Counted from the first letter of the stretch, positions 16,989-25,962 are shown. The stretch is DNA of 64,000 nt from an uncultured Oscillibacter sp. (GCA_910586735.1 CAJUJW010000003.1:1-64000), one strand, 5' to 3'. A program made the numbers and translations. The notes: generated by a model not told the origin, from the letters alone.

Positions 16989-17260
16989 AGGGCCGGGCCT
17001 CCTTTACCGTTCAAATAGTCGCTGAATTCCTTCAGGTCCGCCTTGACCTCCGTGGGCAGGGCGTTGAAATCCACGCCCCGGACGGCGCCCTCCAGGGCGT
17101 AGAGGTGGACCAGGCAGACGCCCGGGTACAGGGCTTTCAGGCGGAAAAAGGTGTCCTTGGCCCCGGCCTCCAGAAGCTCCTCCGGGGCGCGGATGCCCGC
17201 CGCCGTCAGCTTCCGGGCCATCTCCGGGCCGATGTTTCGCATGCTTGTCAAATCCGGCAT
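16985..17260 (-). CDS. TfoX C-terminal-domain protein
   Basis: A 91-residue helical protein. Residues 5-85 match the TfoX/Sxy C-terminal domain: SMRNIGPEMARKLTAAGI with a helix-hairpin-helix look, EELLEAGAKDTFFRLK and LYALEGAVRG. In Gammaproteobacteria the full TfoX protein controls competence, but stand-alone C-terminal domains in Firmicutes have no known role. The start at 17260 has GGAGGG five bases upstream; a longer open frame upstream overlaps the GNAT gene and is rejected. It overlaps yycJ by 4 bp (ATGA). Confidence 0.85.
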   Translation of the reverse strand: MPDLTSMRNIGPEMARKLTAAGIRAPEELLEAGAKDTFFRLKALYPGVCLVHLYALEGAVRGVDFNALPTEVKADLKEFSDYLNGKGGPAL

Positions 17261-17271
17261 AGCGCCCTCCG

Positions 17272-17712
17272 TCACAGTTTCATGTACAAAAGCGGGTAGG
17301 GCCCGCCCTGCTCGTCGGTCTCCGTCCGCTTGTAGACGCGGAAGCCCATGTGCTCGCAAAAGCCCCGGGCCTGGGGATTTTGCTCGTTGACTGCCAGCTC
17401 GCTGACCCCGTAACGGTCCATTCCGTATTGGAACAGTTTCCTGCCAAGACCCTTCCCCCGCGCCTCCGGCGAGAGAAACAGCATCTCCAGTTTCTGCCCT
17501 TCCACGCCCATGAACCCGGCCGGAATGCCCGGGTGCTCCTCCGCGATTACCAGGCGGGGTACATCGTTCAGCGCCTGGGGTGCGTATGCCTTGATGATTT
17601 CGACTTCGCTGTTGGACAAGAACAGGTGAGTGGCCCTTACGGACCTCTCCCATATTTCCGTCAGGCGGGTGGTGAATTCTGGCGTCCTGGTTTCTGGCTC
17701 GTAAATCCGCAT
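17272..17712 (-). CDS. GNAT-family N-acetyltransferase
   Basis: A 146-residue single-domain acetyltransferase. The acetyl-CoA site is visible as LEMLFLSPEARGKGLGRKLFQYG (motif A with Arg-Gly-Lys-Gly-Leu-Gly), and the C-terminal NPQARGFCEHMGFRVYKR gives motif B. The overall pattern resembles E. coli YjaB. GGAGGGG is upstream of the ATG. The acceptor is unknown. It lies downstream of the murA terminator and 11 bp before the TfoX-C gene. Confidence 0.88.
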   Translation of the reverse strand: MRIYEPETRTPEFTTRLTEIWERSVRATHLFLSNSEVEIIKAYAPQALNDVPRLVIAEEHPGIPAGFMGVEGQKLEMLFLSPEARGKGLGRKLFQYGMDRYGVSELAVNEQNPQARGFCEHMGFRVYKRTETDEQGGPYPLLYMKL

Positions 17713-17726
17713 AGGTCCCCCTCCGT

Positions 17727-17760
17727 GAAAAACGGGAGACGGAAAGCCCTCCCGTCTCCC
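17727..17760 (-). terminator. Terminator of murA
   Basis: GGGAGACGG (17734-17742) and CCGTCTCCC (17752-17760) form the stem, and on the minus strand it is followed by TTTTT. It lies between murA and the GNAT gene. Confidence 0.8.
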
Positions 17761-17775
17761 GGCAAATTTCCAATG

Positions 17776-19071
17776 TCAGCCCAAGCGCAGACGCCGCGCG
17801 TCCTCCGGCTCGTCCACGGCCCGGATGTTGGCCCCCAGGCCCCGCAGCTTCTCCACCAGATTCTCATAGCCCCGCTCAATGTAGTGTACGCAGGAAATCT
17901 CGCTCTCCCCCCTGGCGGCCAGGGCGGCGATGACCAGGGCGGCCCCCGCCCGGAGGTCCGACGCCTGAATGGGCGCGCCCACCAGATGGTCCACGCCCTC
18001 CACCACGGCGGTCTTGTCGTCCACCTGGATGTTGGCCCCCATGCGCCGGAGCTCGTCCACATAGCGGTAGCGGCTGGACCAGACGCTCTCCGTCACCAGG
18101 GAAATCCCCTGGGCCAGGGAGAGGACCGTGGTGATCTGGGGCTGCATGTCCGTGGGGAAGCCGGGATAGGGCAGGGTCTTGATGTTGGCCCGGCGCAGCG
18201 GCCCGTTCCGGCGGACCAGCAGGGTGTCCTCGTGCTCCTCCACCTCCACGCCGCACTCCAGGAGCTTGGCGGTGATGCAGTCCATGTGTTTCGGTATGAT
18301 GTTCTTGACCAGAATCTGCCCGCCCGCGGCGGCGGCGGCGGCCATGTAGGTGCCCGCCTCAATCTGGTCGGGAATGATGGCGTAGCTGCCGCCCCGGAGG
18401 CGGTCCACGCCCCGGATCTTGATGGTGTCGGTGCCCGCGCCCCGGATGTTGGCCCCCATGGAGTTGAGGAAGTTGGCCAGGTCCACGATGTGGGGCTCCT
18501 TGGCGGCGTTTTCAATGACCGTCCGGCCCTCCGCCATGACGGCGGCCATCATGATGTTCATGGTGGCCCCCACGGAGACCACGTCCAGGTAGATGCTGGT
18601 GCCCCTCAGGGATCCCTCTCCGGCGGTGGCCCGGATGAAGCCGCCCTCCACCGCCACGGTGGCCCCCAGGGCGTTGAAGCCCTTCATATGCTGGTCGATG
18701 GGCCGGACGCCGCCGAAGTTGCAGCCCCCCGGCAGGGCCACCTCCGCCTGGCCGAAGCGGCCAAGGAGGGCCCCGATAAAGTAGGTGGACGCCCGGATGC
18801 GCCGGGCCAGGTCATAGGGGGTGCGGGTGGAGTGAATGTGACGGCAGTCCACCTCCACGGTGTGGCGGTCGATGCTGCGGACCCCGGCCCCCAGCTGCTC
18901 CAGAATGCTGAGGCACAGCGTCACGTCGGAAATCTGGGGGATGTTCTCAATGCGGCAGACCCCGTCCACCAGCAGCGCGGCGGGGATGATGGCGACGGCG
19001 GCGTTTTTCGCGCCGCTGATTTCCACCTCTCCGAACAGGGGCGTTCCGCCCTGTACAATATATTTCGTCAA
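17776..19071 (-). CDS. murA: UDP-N-acetylglucosamine 1-carboxyvinyltransferase MurA
   Basis: An enolpyruvyl transferase of about 431 residues that makes the first committed precursor of peptidoglycan. It has the N-terminal GEVEISGAKNAAVAIIPA with the catalytic Lys-Asn pair, the LPGGCNFGGVRPIDQH loop with the PEP-binding cysteine (the fosfomycin target), and the C-terminal YIERGYENL segment. A TTG start at 19071 is preferred because AGAGAGG lies 9 bases upstream; the ATG 12 codons earlier has no ribosome binding site. It has its own promoter, although it lies among the wal genes. Confidence 0.94.
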   Translation of the reverse strand: MTKYIVQGGTPLFGEVEISGAKNAAVAIIPAALLVDGVCRIENIPQISDVTLCLSILEQLGAGVRSIDRHTVEVDCRHIHSTRTPYDLARRIRASTYFIGALLGRFGQAEVALPGGCNFGGVRPIDQHMKGFNALGATVAVEGGFIRATAGEGSLRGTSIYLDVVSVGATMNIMMAAVMAEGRTVIENAAKEPHIVDLANFLNSMGANIRGAGTDTIKIRGVDRLRGGSYAIIPDQIEAGTYMAAAAAAGGQILVKNIIPKHMDCITAKLLECGVEVEEHEDTLLVRRNGPLRRANIKTLPYPGFPTDMQPQITTVLSLAQGISLVTESVWSSRYRYVDELRRMGANIQVDDKTAVVEGVDHLVGAPIQASDLRAGAALVIAALAARGESEISCVHYIERGYENLVEKLRGLGANIRAVDEPEDARRLRLG

Positions 19072-19210
19072 AATATAAGTTCCTCTCTTCAAGCAACATT
19101 TGGCCACGCCGGACCCCCGGAAAAGGGCACAGGGACAGTTTGCCCGGCTGGCGGCGCTTCATACCCGCCGTGGGAGGCGGGGAGGTAAATTCTTCTTTAC
19201 AGACTTTAAT

Positions 19211-19239
19211 ATCATAGCACAGGAGGCGGGAAAATGCAA
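19211..19239 (-). promoter_or_regulatory. Sigma-A promoter of murA
   Basis: On the minus strand TTGCAT (19234-19239) and TATGAT (19211-19216) are separated by 17 bp. The leader to the TTG start is about 130 bases and contains a GC-rich stretch at 19140-19185, with no recognised riboswitch. Nothing else was seen between murA and yycI. Confidence 0.7.
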
Positions 19240-19321
19240 ACCTTTCCTTTGGTAGATTTCCATAATGTTTTGTCGAAAACCGGATTTCTCTTCCACAGGG
19301 GCTGAGAAATTGCTGGAAATT

Positions 19322-20164
19322 TCAGGATGCGGCGGACGCCGCCTCCCCTGCCCGGACGCCTCCGGCGGTGACGGCGCCGGTGCGGCAGCTGACGTAATAG
19401 TCCTCCGTGTCGGTGACGATGCGCCACACCGGGACCAGGGTCATGGCGGCCCCGGCGTTCTGGAGCTCATAGCAGAGCAGTGTCTCCGTCACCGTGGAGA
19501 CCACCACGGCGCTCTCCCGGCGCAGGCGCTGGAAGGCCACCAGGGCCCCGGCGGCGGAGAGGGGCTCCTCTGCGGCGGCGGGCGTCCCGCTCTTGGGCAG
19601 CAGAGTCCCCCCCACGGAGGTCAGCACGCCCTCTTCCACGGTGAAGGTGACGGCGCAGTTCACCACCGGCAGCTTGTCGTAGACGGCGGCGGCGGTGAAG
19701 ACGCCGCTTCCCTCCCCGTCCAGGCGGATGCTTGGCGGGGCGAAGGAAAAGGCGCGGCAGAAGTCCAGGCAGAAGTCCGGCACGCCGTCCCCCTCCGCCA
19801 GGGTCCCGCTGGCCTCAAAGCCGCCGCTGGAGCGGAACAGGGCCTCCCCCGCCGCCCCGGCGTAGTGGTAGATGCCGCCCCCCTGGTCGGAGGAGGACAG
19901 AGCCTCCCCCAGGAGGAAGGCGGCGGCCTGCTCCTCCAGGGTGGTGTCCCTGGCCAGGGTGACGCTCTCCGGCGGGGCGTCCTGGGAGATGGCCTCCGGG
20001 TCCAGGGTCATGCCGTCCTCCTGGAAGAGGGCCACCAGCTGTTCCGCCGTCCGGCGGAAGGCGTCCCGCTCCGCCGTCCGGCGCTGGGCCAGGGAGAAGA
20101 GCAGGAAGCCGTTGAGCAGGAGCAGGATCAATATGATGATGTTCTTCAAGCGGAAGCGGTCCAT
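19322..20164 (-). CDS. YycI-like regulator of WalK
   Basis: A 280-residue protein with one N-terminal membrane helix (KNIIILILLLLNGFLLFSL, residues about 7-25) and an extracytoplasmic remainder. Topology, length and position after walK and a YycH-like gene match YycI, which with YycH forms a membrane complex that restrains the WalK kinase. Sequence similarity within this family is always low. The start at 20164 has AAAGGAGG six bases upstream; an in-frame start 20 codons earlier overlaps yycH and is rejected. Confidence 0.8.
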   Translation of the reverse strand: MDRFRLKNIIILILLLLNGFLLFSLAQRRTAERDAFRRTAEQLVALFQEDGMTLDPEAISQDAPPESVTLARDTTLEEQAAAFLLGEALSSSDQGGGIYHYAGAAGEALFRSSGGFEASGTLAEGDGVPDFCLDFCRAFSFAPPSIRLDGEGSGVFTAAAVYDKLPVVNCAVTFTVEEGVLTSVGGTLLPKSGTPAAAEEPLSAAGALVAFQRLRRESAVVVSTVTETLLCYELQNAGAAMTLVPVWRIVTDTEDYYVSCRTGAVTAGGVRAGEAASAAS

Positions 20165-20177
20165 GGGGGCCTCCTTT

Positions 20178-21452
20178 TCAATCTGACACCCAGCAGGCCC
20201 GGCACTCCCCGCCCCGCTCCACATAGCCGATGGAAAGCTCCTTTCCCGGGTCCTCGGCGGCCACGGCCAGGGCCTGGGCCAGGGGCAGCAATAACGAGGT
20301 CTCCCCCGACAGGGTATACTGCCGGAAGCGCAGGGTCAGGGCGGTGACGGCGGACCCGGTGAGGGTGACTTCCGCGGCGTAGCCCCCGTCCTGGAACCGG
20401 ACGGGCACGCCCCCGGCCTGATAGCCGAAGCGGAGCACGGTGACGTTCCCGCTGCGGCGGACGCTCTGGAGCCAGAGCCGGGCCTCGCCGGAGACGGGGG
20501 ACAGCAGTCCCCCCAGCAGGGCCCCGGCCCCCAGGGCGGCCTCCCGGGCCGTGGGGGTCTCCCCGGCGGATTTCACCCGGAGGCTGGGGTCGTCCCCGCT
20601 CTGATAGCGGACGCTGTTGTCCGGCCGGATGCGCAATGTCCGGTCACCGTCCATAATGAGCTCGGTGCCGTTGGACTCCGTGTGCCGGGTGCGGCTGCGG
20701 GGGTTGAAGCCCAGGATGGAGAGGAGCCAGTCCGTCCCCCCCGCCAGGGGGTCCCCCACGGCGAAGGCGGGCAGCTCCGGCGTCTGCCCCGGCAGGAGGG
20801 AGCAGGGGTCCAGGACCCTGGCGGGGCTGTCCCCGGCGGCGTCCATGGCAAAGGAGGCGTCCCCCAGCTCATAGCGGCTGATGACCTGCTCCAAGCTGTC
20901 GGTGGAGACGGCGGTGCCCGCCCGGAAGCAGTTCTCCCCCCCGTCCCAGAGGTAGAGGCTGACGCCGCCGTCCCTGGCGGCAATCACCAGGCGGCGGGCG
21001 GACAGGTCCTCCCTGGGGGAGACCTCCTCCCCGCCCCCCAGCAGTCCCGCCAGCACGGACAGAGGCAGGGGCTCCAGAAAGTCGTAGTACAGAGAGGGCC
21101 CCTCCAGGGCCCGGAGGAAGTCCGCCCTGGAACAGGCGGCGTAGTCCCTGGCGGAGCCCAGGGCCTCCAGCAGACGGCGGCCCAGGGCCTCGGCAAAGCC
21201 GCTGTCCCCGGTGTCGTGGGCCACGCCGCCGTACCGGCCGTAGTCCCCGGTGACGGCCACCCGCACCGGGGCGGTGAGGTCCGCCGCCGGGGCGGCGGAG
21301 GGACTGGGGCCCGAGGCCGCCGCCGTCTCCCCGGCGGACAGGTTCAGGCTGATGAGCTGCGTCCTGGCGAAGAGCATGACCGCCGACAGGGACAAAAGGG
21401 TGATGACGATGTTCTGGACCAGGTTTCTCCGGCTCCGGCGCTGGTTCCCCAT
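20178..21452 (-). CDS. YycH-like regulator of WalK
   Basis: A 424-residue membrane-anchored protein. A basic N-terminus (QRRSRRN) precedes one membrane helix (residues about 12-32), and the rest is extracytoplasmic with two beta-rich halves. Its place directly after walK (4-bp gap) and before the YycI-like gene, together with size and topology, identifies it as YycH. YycH and YycI control the activity of WalK at the membrane. The C-terminal YVERGGECRACWVSD segment is like that of other YycH proteins. Confidence 0.8.
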   Translation of the reverse strand: MGNQRRSRRNLVQNIVITLLSLSAVMLFARTQLISLNLSAGETAAASGPSPSAAPAADLTAPVRVAVTGDYGRYGGVAHDTGDSGFAEALGRRLLEALGSARDYAACSRADFLRALEGPSLYYDFLEPLPLSVLAGLLGGGEEVSPREDLSARRLVIAARDGGVSLYLWDGGENCFRAGTAVSTDSLEQVISRYELGDASFAMDAAGDSPARVLDPCSLLPGQTPELPAFAVGDPLAGGTDWLLSILGFNPRSRTRHTESNGTELIMDGDRTLRIRPDNSVRYQSGDDPSLRVKSAGETPTAREAALGAGALLGGLLSPVSGEARLWLQSVRRSGNVTVLRFGYQAGGVPVRFQDGGYAAEVTLTGSAVTALTLRFRQYTLSGETSLLLPLAQALAVAAEDPGKELSIGYVERGGECRACWVSD

Positions 21453-21455
21453 GGC

Positions 21456-23264
21456 TCAGCCCTCCAGTTTCCCGCCCCGGCCCTGGGCGATGGGCAGGGT
21501 CATGCGGATGGTGGTGCCCGGCCCCTCATGGGGGACCAGGGCGATGACGCCGCGGTGCCGCTGGACGATCTCCCGGGCGATGGAGAGCCCCAGACCCGTG
21601 CCGCCGGACTCCCGGGACCGGGCCTTGTCCACCCGGTAGAACCGGTCGAAGATGCGCTCCTTGTCCTTCTCCGGGATGCCGATGCCGTCGTCCCAGACCT
21701 CCATCCAGACGGTGTCGTCCTCCTCGCACCCGGCGCAGACCCGGATGTGCCCCCCGTCGGGGGTGTATTTGATGGCGTTTCCGATGATGTTCATCATCAC
21801 CTGCTCCAGCCGGGACCGGTCCCCCACAATGAGGGGCAGGTGGCTCAAATCGGCGCAGGTGAGCTCGTGGCCCCGCTGCTGGGCGTTCAGGGCGCTGGAG
21901 CGGACCACGCTTTGAATGGCCTCGGCAAAGGGGAAGCGGGAGAGGACCAGCTCGGCGTCCCCCCGGTCCAGCCGGGAGAGGGTGAGGAGGTCCTGGACGA
22001 TGTGGGTCATGCGGTCCGTCTCGGTGATGATGATGTCCAGGAAGCCGTTGGCCATGGCCTGGGGGATGTCCCCCTCCGCGTCCCGGAGGGTCTCGGCGTA
22101 GGTGCGGACGTTGGTGAGGGGGGTGCGGAGCTCGTGGGAGACGTTGGCCACGAACTCCTTGCGCCGCTCCTCGTTGCGGTGCTGCTCCGTCACGTCGTGA
22201 AGGACGATGAGCACGCCGCCCCGCTCCCGGTCAGAGAAGGGGGCGAGATAGACCTCCAGGGTCTTGTCCCCGGCCTCCAGCTCTCCCTCGGCGAAGCCGG
22301 GCCGCTGGAGGGCCAGCATCTCCTGAAAGGGGTAGAGGGCGCCGAAGAGCTCGTCATAGGTGCAGTCCGGCCCCACGGGGCGCTGGAGCATGGTGTTGGC
22401 GGCGGGGTTGCAGTGGATGAGTTTCCCGTCGTGGGAGAAGGCCACCACGCCGTCGGTCATGTGGAGAAAGAGGGTGTCCAGCTTGTTCCGCTCGTTCTCC
22501 ACGGCGGCCAGGGTGGCCTGGAGCACCCCGGCCATCTCGTTGAAGGTGCCCGTGAGGATGCCGATCTCGTCGGTGGACTCCACGGGCAGGGCGGTTCCGA
22601 AGTCCCCGGCGGCCATGCGCTCGGCCCCGGCGGTGAGCTTCTCGATGGGGTCCACCATGGTCTTGGAGAGGAGGAAGCTCAAAAGCACGGAGATGAGCAG
22701 ACCGATGACCAGCGCCTGCATGATGATCTGGAACAGCTGGCTGTTGAGCCCGGAGACGGTGTCCCGGGCGTCCAGGATATAGATGATGAAGGCGTTGTCT
22801 CCCCCGAAGATGGGGATAGCGGCGTCCATGAAGTCGGCGGTGATGTCGCTGACATCGCCGATTCCCGTCTCGTCCCTGCGGAGGACGGCGTTCCGGGCGG
22901 TCAGGAGGTTGGGGCTCTGCTCTCTGGGCATGACGCTCTCGGCGGCGGAGCCGTTGAGGTAGGCCCCGGTCTCCCCGTCCAGGACGAAGTAGTTCCGGGA
23001 GCGGTAATCGATGCCCAGCTTGCCGGCGGTGAGCTCCATCATATCGTGGACCCGGTCGGCCCCGTCCTCCTGGGCGGCCTCCCCCCGGAGGGAGGCGACG
23101 AACTCCCGCTGGTCGGCGCCGAAGACGCTGTCGATCTGCTCATAGAAGGTATTGGTGAAGAAGTTGGAGACGTTGATGGTCAGGAAGGCCCCCACCACCG
23201 CCATCAGGGAGGTGATCAGCAGGAGCAGAATCAGCGTCAGCTTCATGTGCAGGCTGCGAAACAC
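21456..23264 (-). CDS. walK: Sensor histidine kinase WalK
   Basis: A 602-residue essential-type kinase for cell-wall homeostasis. Two membrane helices (about 10-32 and 180-200) flank an extracytoplasmic sensor domain. A HAMP domain, a PAS domain (residues about 260-360), the HisKA domain with phosphoacceptor His in NVSHELRTPLTNV and the HATPase with N box IIGNAIKYT and G boxes DDGIGIPEKD and GTGLGLSIA follow. This HAMP-PAS-HisKA-HATPase order is that of WalK. The start is GTG at 23264 behind AAAGGGGG. Confidence 0.95.
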   Translation of the reverse strand: MFRSLHMKLTLILLLLITSLMAVVGAFLTINVSNFFTNTFYEQIDSVFGADQREFVASLRGEAAQEDGADRVHDMMELTAGKLGIDYRSRNYFVLDGETGAYLNGSAAESVMPREQSPNLLTARNAVLRRDETGIGDVSDITADFMDAAIPIFGGDNAFIIYILDARDTVSGLNSQLFQIIMQALVIGLLISVLLSFLLSKTMVDPIEKLTAGAERMAAGDFGTALPVESTDEIGILTGTFNEMAGVLQATLAAVENERNKLDTLFLHMTDGVVAFSHDGKLIHCNPAANTMLQRPVGPDCTYDELFGALYPFQEMLALQRPGFAEGELEAGDKTLEVYLAPFSDRERGGVLIVLHDVTEQHRNEERRKEFVANVSHELRTPLTNVRTYAETLRDAEGDIPQAMANGFLDIIITETDRMTHIVQDLLTLSRLDRGDAELVLSRFPFAEAIQSVVRSSALNAQQRGHELTCADLSHLPLIVGDRSRLEQVMMNIIGNAIKYTPDGGHIRVCAGCEEDDTVWMEVWDDGIGIPEKDKERIFDRFYRVDKARSRESGGTGLGLSIAREIVQRHRGVIALVPHEGPGTTIRMTLPIAQGRGGKLEG

Positions 23265-23299
23265 GGCGGTGCCCCCTTTCTAAACAATTCGGCTTCCCC

Positions 23300-24013
23300 T
23301 CAGTTCACCGAAAAATAATACCCCGCTCCCCGCCGGGTAAGGATATAAACCGGCGACGCCGGATTCTCCTCAATCTTCTCCCGCAGTCGCCGGACGGTGA
23401 CGTCCACCGTCCGCACGTCGTCTCCCACATAGCCGTAGTTCCACACCTGCTCCATCAGGTCCACGCGGGAGTAAACCTTGTTGGGGTGGCTGGCCAGGAA
23501 GGTCAGAAGCTCATACTCCCGCTGGGTCAGGTCGATGGCCTTCCCCGCCCGGAAGACCTGGTGGCTGTCCGTGTTGATGGCCAGGTCCCCGGCCACGGGC
23601 ATGGCGCTTTCCGCCGCCGCGCCCCCGGCGGGGGCCGCCATGGCCGTGCGGCGGATGTTGGCCTCCACCCGGGCGATGACCTCCCGCATGGAGAAGGGCT
23701 TGGTGATATAGTCGTCCGCCCCGGTCTCGAGCCCGCGGACCTTGTCGTCCTCCTCCTCCCGGGCGGTAAGCAGCAGGATGGGCACGTTGTCCCCGTCCTT
23801 CCGCAGAGCCTCGCACACGTCGAAGCCGATCATCTTGGGCAGCATGATGTCCAGGAGGATCAGGTCCGGCTTCTCCGTCCGGGCCTTGCGCAGCCCGTCC
23901 TCCCCGTCGTAGGCCTCTATGACGCGGTAGCCCTTCCGCTCCAGGTTGAAGCGCAGGATGTCCACGATGTTCTTCTCGTCCTCAACGATCAATACGGTCT
24001 TTTCCTCAGTCAT
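23300..24013 (-). CDS. walR: Response regulator WalR (OmpR family)
   Basis: A 237-residue OmpR/PhoB-type regulator. The receiver domain shows VEDEKN and the phosphorylated Asp in LILLDIMLP, then LTAREEEDD and YITKPF. The C-terminal winged helix has LTQREYELLTFLASHPNKVYSR and the recognition helix in DDVRTVDVTVRRLREKIE. WalR controls autolysin and wall genes in low-GC Gram-positives. It heads the walR-walK-yycH-yycI operon, with GGAGG upstream of the ATG and a strong stem-loop just ahead of that. Confidence 0.95.
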   Translation of the reverse strand: MTEEKTVLIVEDEKNIVDILRFNLERKGYRVIEAYDGEDGLRKARTEKPDLILLDIMLPKMIGFDVCEALRKDGDNVPILLLTAREEEDDKVRGLETGADDYITKPFSMREVIARVEANIRRTAMAAPAGGAAAESAMPVAGDLAINTDSHQVFRAGKAIDLTQREYELLTFLASHPNKVYSRVDLMEQVWNYGYVGDDVRTVDVTVRRLREKIEENPASPVYILTRRGAGYYFSVN

Positions 24014-24031
24014 GTCTCAACCTCCAAACTC

Positions 24032-24056
24032 GCGCGCCGCCCCAGGGGCGGCGCGC
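24032..24056. other. Perfect GC-rich stem-loop ahead of walR
   Basis: GCGCGCCGCCCC (24032-24043) and GGGGCGGCGCGC (24045-24056) are exact inverted arms with one unpaired base. No T-run follows on either strand, so it is a poor terminator. It separates the Nudix gene stop from the walR ribosome binding site by a few bases and could reduce read-through or stabilise the mRNA 5' end. Confidence 0.5.
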
Positions 24057-24064
24057 CTTCGCCG

Positions 24065-24616
24065 TCACAGGTTCAGCAGAATCTTCGCTTTCAGAACCGC
24101 CGCCACGGTCTTGGCGTCCTCAATCTCCCCCTCCATGCACCGGCGGACCATCTCGTCGAAGGGGACGCGCTCCACATTTAAAAACTCGTCCTCGTCCAGG
24201 TGCTGTTCCTCCATCTTCAAGTCCTGGGCCAGGTACAGGTGCAGAATCTCCCCGTAGCAGCCGGGGGAGGGCAGGACGCGCCCCAGGGAGCGGTACACCC
24301 CCGGCACCGCGCCGGTCTCCTCCTTCAATTCCCGGAGGCCCGCCTCATAGGGGTCCTCTCCGGGGTGGTCCAGCTTCCCGGCGGGAATCTCCAGGGTCGT
24401 CCGGCCGAAGGGGTAGCGGTACTGGGTGACAGTCAGCACGTTGTTCTCCCCGTCCAGGGGCAGCACGGCCACGCCGCCGGGGTGGTCCACCACCTCCCGG
24501 ATGGCGGTGTCCCCGTTGGGCAGGGCCACGGTGTCCACGTGGACGGTGACGATCCGCCCGGCAAATATGTCCTCCCGGCTGAGTCTCCGCTCCTCCAGCT
24601 CCATCTTCTCGCGCAT
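24065..24616 (-). CDS. Nudix hydrolase (ADP-ribose pyrophosphatase-like)
   Basis: A 183-residue Nudix enzyme. The Nudix box runs GEDPYEAGLRELKEETGAVPG, matching Gx5Ex7REUxEExGU. The preceding ALPNGDTAIREVVDHPGGVAVLPL and TQYRYPFGRTTLEIPAGKLD segments are typical of the ADP-ribose/NDP-sugar pyrophosphatase group (NudF/YqkG). It hydrolyses ADP-ribose to AMP and ribose phosphate. It has its own promoter and is upstream of walR in the same direction, so some read-through into walR is possible. Confidence 0.93.
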   Translation of the reverse strand: MREKMELEERRLSREDIFAGRIVTVHVDTVALPNGDTAIREVVDHPGGVAVLPLDGENNVLTVTQYRYPFGRTTLEIPAGKLDHPGEDPYEAGLRELKEETGAVPGVYRSLGRVLPSPGCYGEILHLYLAQDLKMEEQHLDEDEFLNVERVPFDEMVRRCMEGEIEDAKTVAAVLKAKILLNL

Positions 24617-24672
24617 AGCCTCGCGTCCTTTCCATAGGGGTCCGGCGGGATCCCCCTCTGTTATTGTATGGA

Positions 24673-24701
24673 ATTATACCACGGGGAAACCGAAATGAAA
24701 A
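24673..24701 (-). promoter_or_regulatory. Promoter of the Nudix gene
   Basis: On the minus strand a -10 TATAAT (24673-24678) preceded by TGG (extended -10) has a weak -35, TTTTCA (24696-24701), 17 bp upstream. Confidence 0.6.
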
Positions 24702-24786
24702 GAGAAAATGTCTCCGCCCCCCTTCTCCCGCCCGGAGGGACGGGCCGCCCCCGAAAAAAACTTGTCCCTCGTTCATAAAATACCCC

Positions 24787-24815
24787 TTGTTTTTGCCGGG
24801 GGAAAGGCGTATGAT
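24787..24815 (+). promoter_or_regulatory. Promoter of the VanY-type peptidase gene
   Basis: TTGTTT (24787-24792) and TATGAT (24810-24815) are separated by 17 bp, 50 bp upstream of the start codon. Confidence 0.65.
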
Positions 24816-24864
24816 AGAAACAGCAAACTCAAGATACAGTGGAAGATGAAAGGAACGACGGCAG

Positions 24865-25926
24865 ATGAAGTGGATGAAAAGCGCGGCGGCGCTCCTGATG
24901 GCGCTGCTGTTGTTGCCAACGGCGGCTTCCGCCCAGTCTCTCTACAAGGCCACCGACCCGGAGGACAGGGCGGACCTGAATGTCCGGCTGGTCTCCCCCC
25001 AGGAGAAAACCCGGCTCTCCAAAATGCCCGAGCTGACGGTGGCGGGAAGCCTGGCGGCGCCCGAACTCATTACGATAGACCCCCAGGAGCCCCGGATGCC
25101 GGAGATCGCCGTGGCCGCGCCGGTCCGCAGCGTCGTGATCCCGGACCCCTCCCCCAAGGAGACGCCGGAACGCGCGGTGGTAATCCCCGATCCCTCCCCC
25201 AGGGAGAAGACGCCGGAGGAGACACCGGAGGAGACACCGGAAAAGGCCCCTGCCGCCCCCGCCCCGGAACCGAAACCCGAGGATACCGCCGCCGCCGCGG
25301 GCGCGCCCGCCTCCAAGACCCCCAGCTTCCCGGAGGCGGAGGACTGGCAGATTCTCCTGGTGAACCCCTGGAACGAGATGCCCGAGGACTACGAGGTGAC
25401 GCTGAAAGCCCTGTCCGACGGCATGAAGGTGGACGAGCGGGCCTATGACGACCTGAACGCCATGCTCCAGGCCTGCCGGGACGCGGGCCTCCGGCCCAAG
25501 ATCTGTTCCGCCTACCGGACCATGTCCAAGCAGACCTACCTGTACAACAACAAAATCTCCCGTCTGATGAACGCGGGCTACGGCAAGGCCGCCGCCCGGA
25601 AGGAGGCGGGCCGCTGGGTGGCCCGGCCCGGCACCAGCGAGCACCAGCTGGGCCTGGCGGTGGACATCGTGTCCTCCTCCTACCAGTCCCTGACCAAGAA
25701 GCAGGAGCAGACCAAGGAGCAGAAGTGGCTCATGGAGCACTGCTGGGAGTACGGCTTCATCCTCCGCTACCCCAACTCCAAGAGCGAAATCACCGGCATC
25801 GGCTACGAGCCCTGGCACTACCGCTACGTGGGCCGGGAGGTGGCCCTGGACATCCGGGACAGCGGCCTGTGCATGGAGGAGTACATAGCGCTGCGGGAGA
25901 AGACCCTGGCGGAAAATCATATGTGA
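24865..25926 (+). CDS. Secreted D-alanyl-D-alanine carboxypeptidase, VanY/M15B family
   Basis: A 353-residue exported zinc peptidase that trims the terminal D-Ala of peptidoglycan stems. Residues 1-23 form a signal peptide ending ASA. Residues about 60-155 are a Pro/Glu-rich linker containing two VVIPDPSP units and PEETPEET repeats. The catalytic domain follows, with SEHQLGLAVDIV (zinc His and Asp) and EPWHYRYVG (catalytic Glu and zinc His), the M15B signatures. It is monocistronic, with its own promoter and a terminator. Confidence 0.92.
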   Translation: MKWMKSAAALLMALLLLPTAASAQSLYKATDPEDRADLNVRLVSPQEKTRLSKMPELTVAGSLAAPELITIDPQEPRMPEIAVAAPVRSVVIPDPSPKETPERAVVIPDPSPREKTPEETPEETPEKAPAAPAPEPKPEDTAAAAGAPASKTPSFPEAEDWQILLVNPWNEMPEDYEVTLKALSDGMKVDERAYDDLNAMLQACRDAGLRPKICSAYRTMSKQTYLYNNKISRLMNAGYGKAAARKEAGRWVARPGTSEHQLGLAVDIVSSSYQSLTKKQEQTKEQKWLMEHCWEYGFILRYPNSKSEITGIGYEPWHYRYVGREVALDIRDSGLCMEEYIALREKTLAENHM

Positions 25927-25930
25927 ACTG

Positions 25931-25962
25931 AGCGGAGGCGGGAAAAACCGTCTCCGCTTTTT
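25931..25962 (+). terminator. Terminator of the VanY-type gene
   Basis: AGCGGAGGCGG and CCGTCTCCGCT form an imperfect stem with an A-rich loop, followed by TTTTT. Confidence 0.8.
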
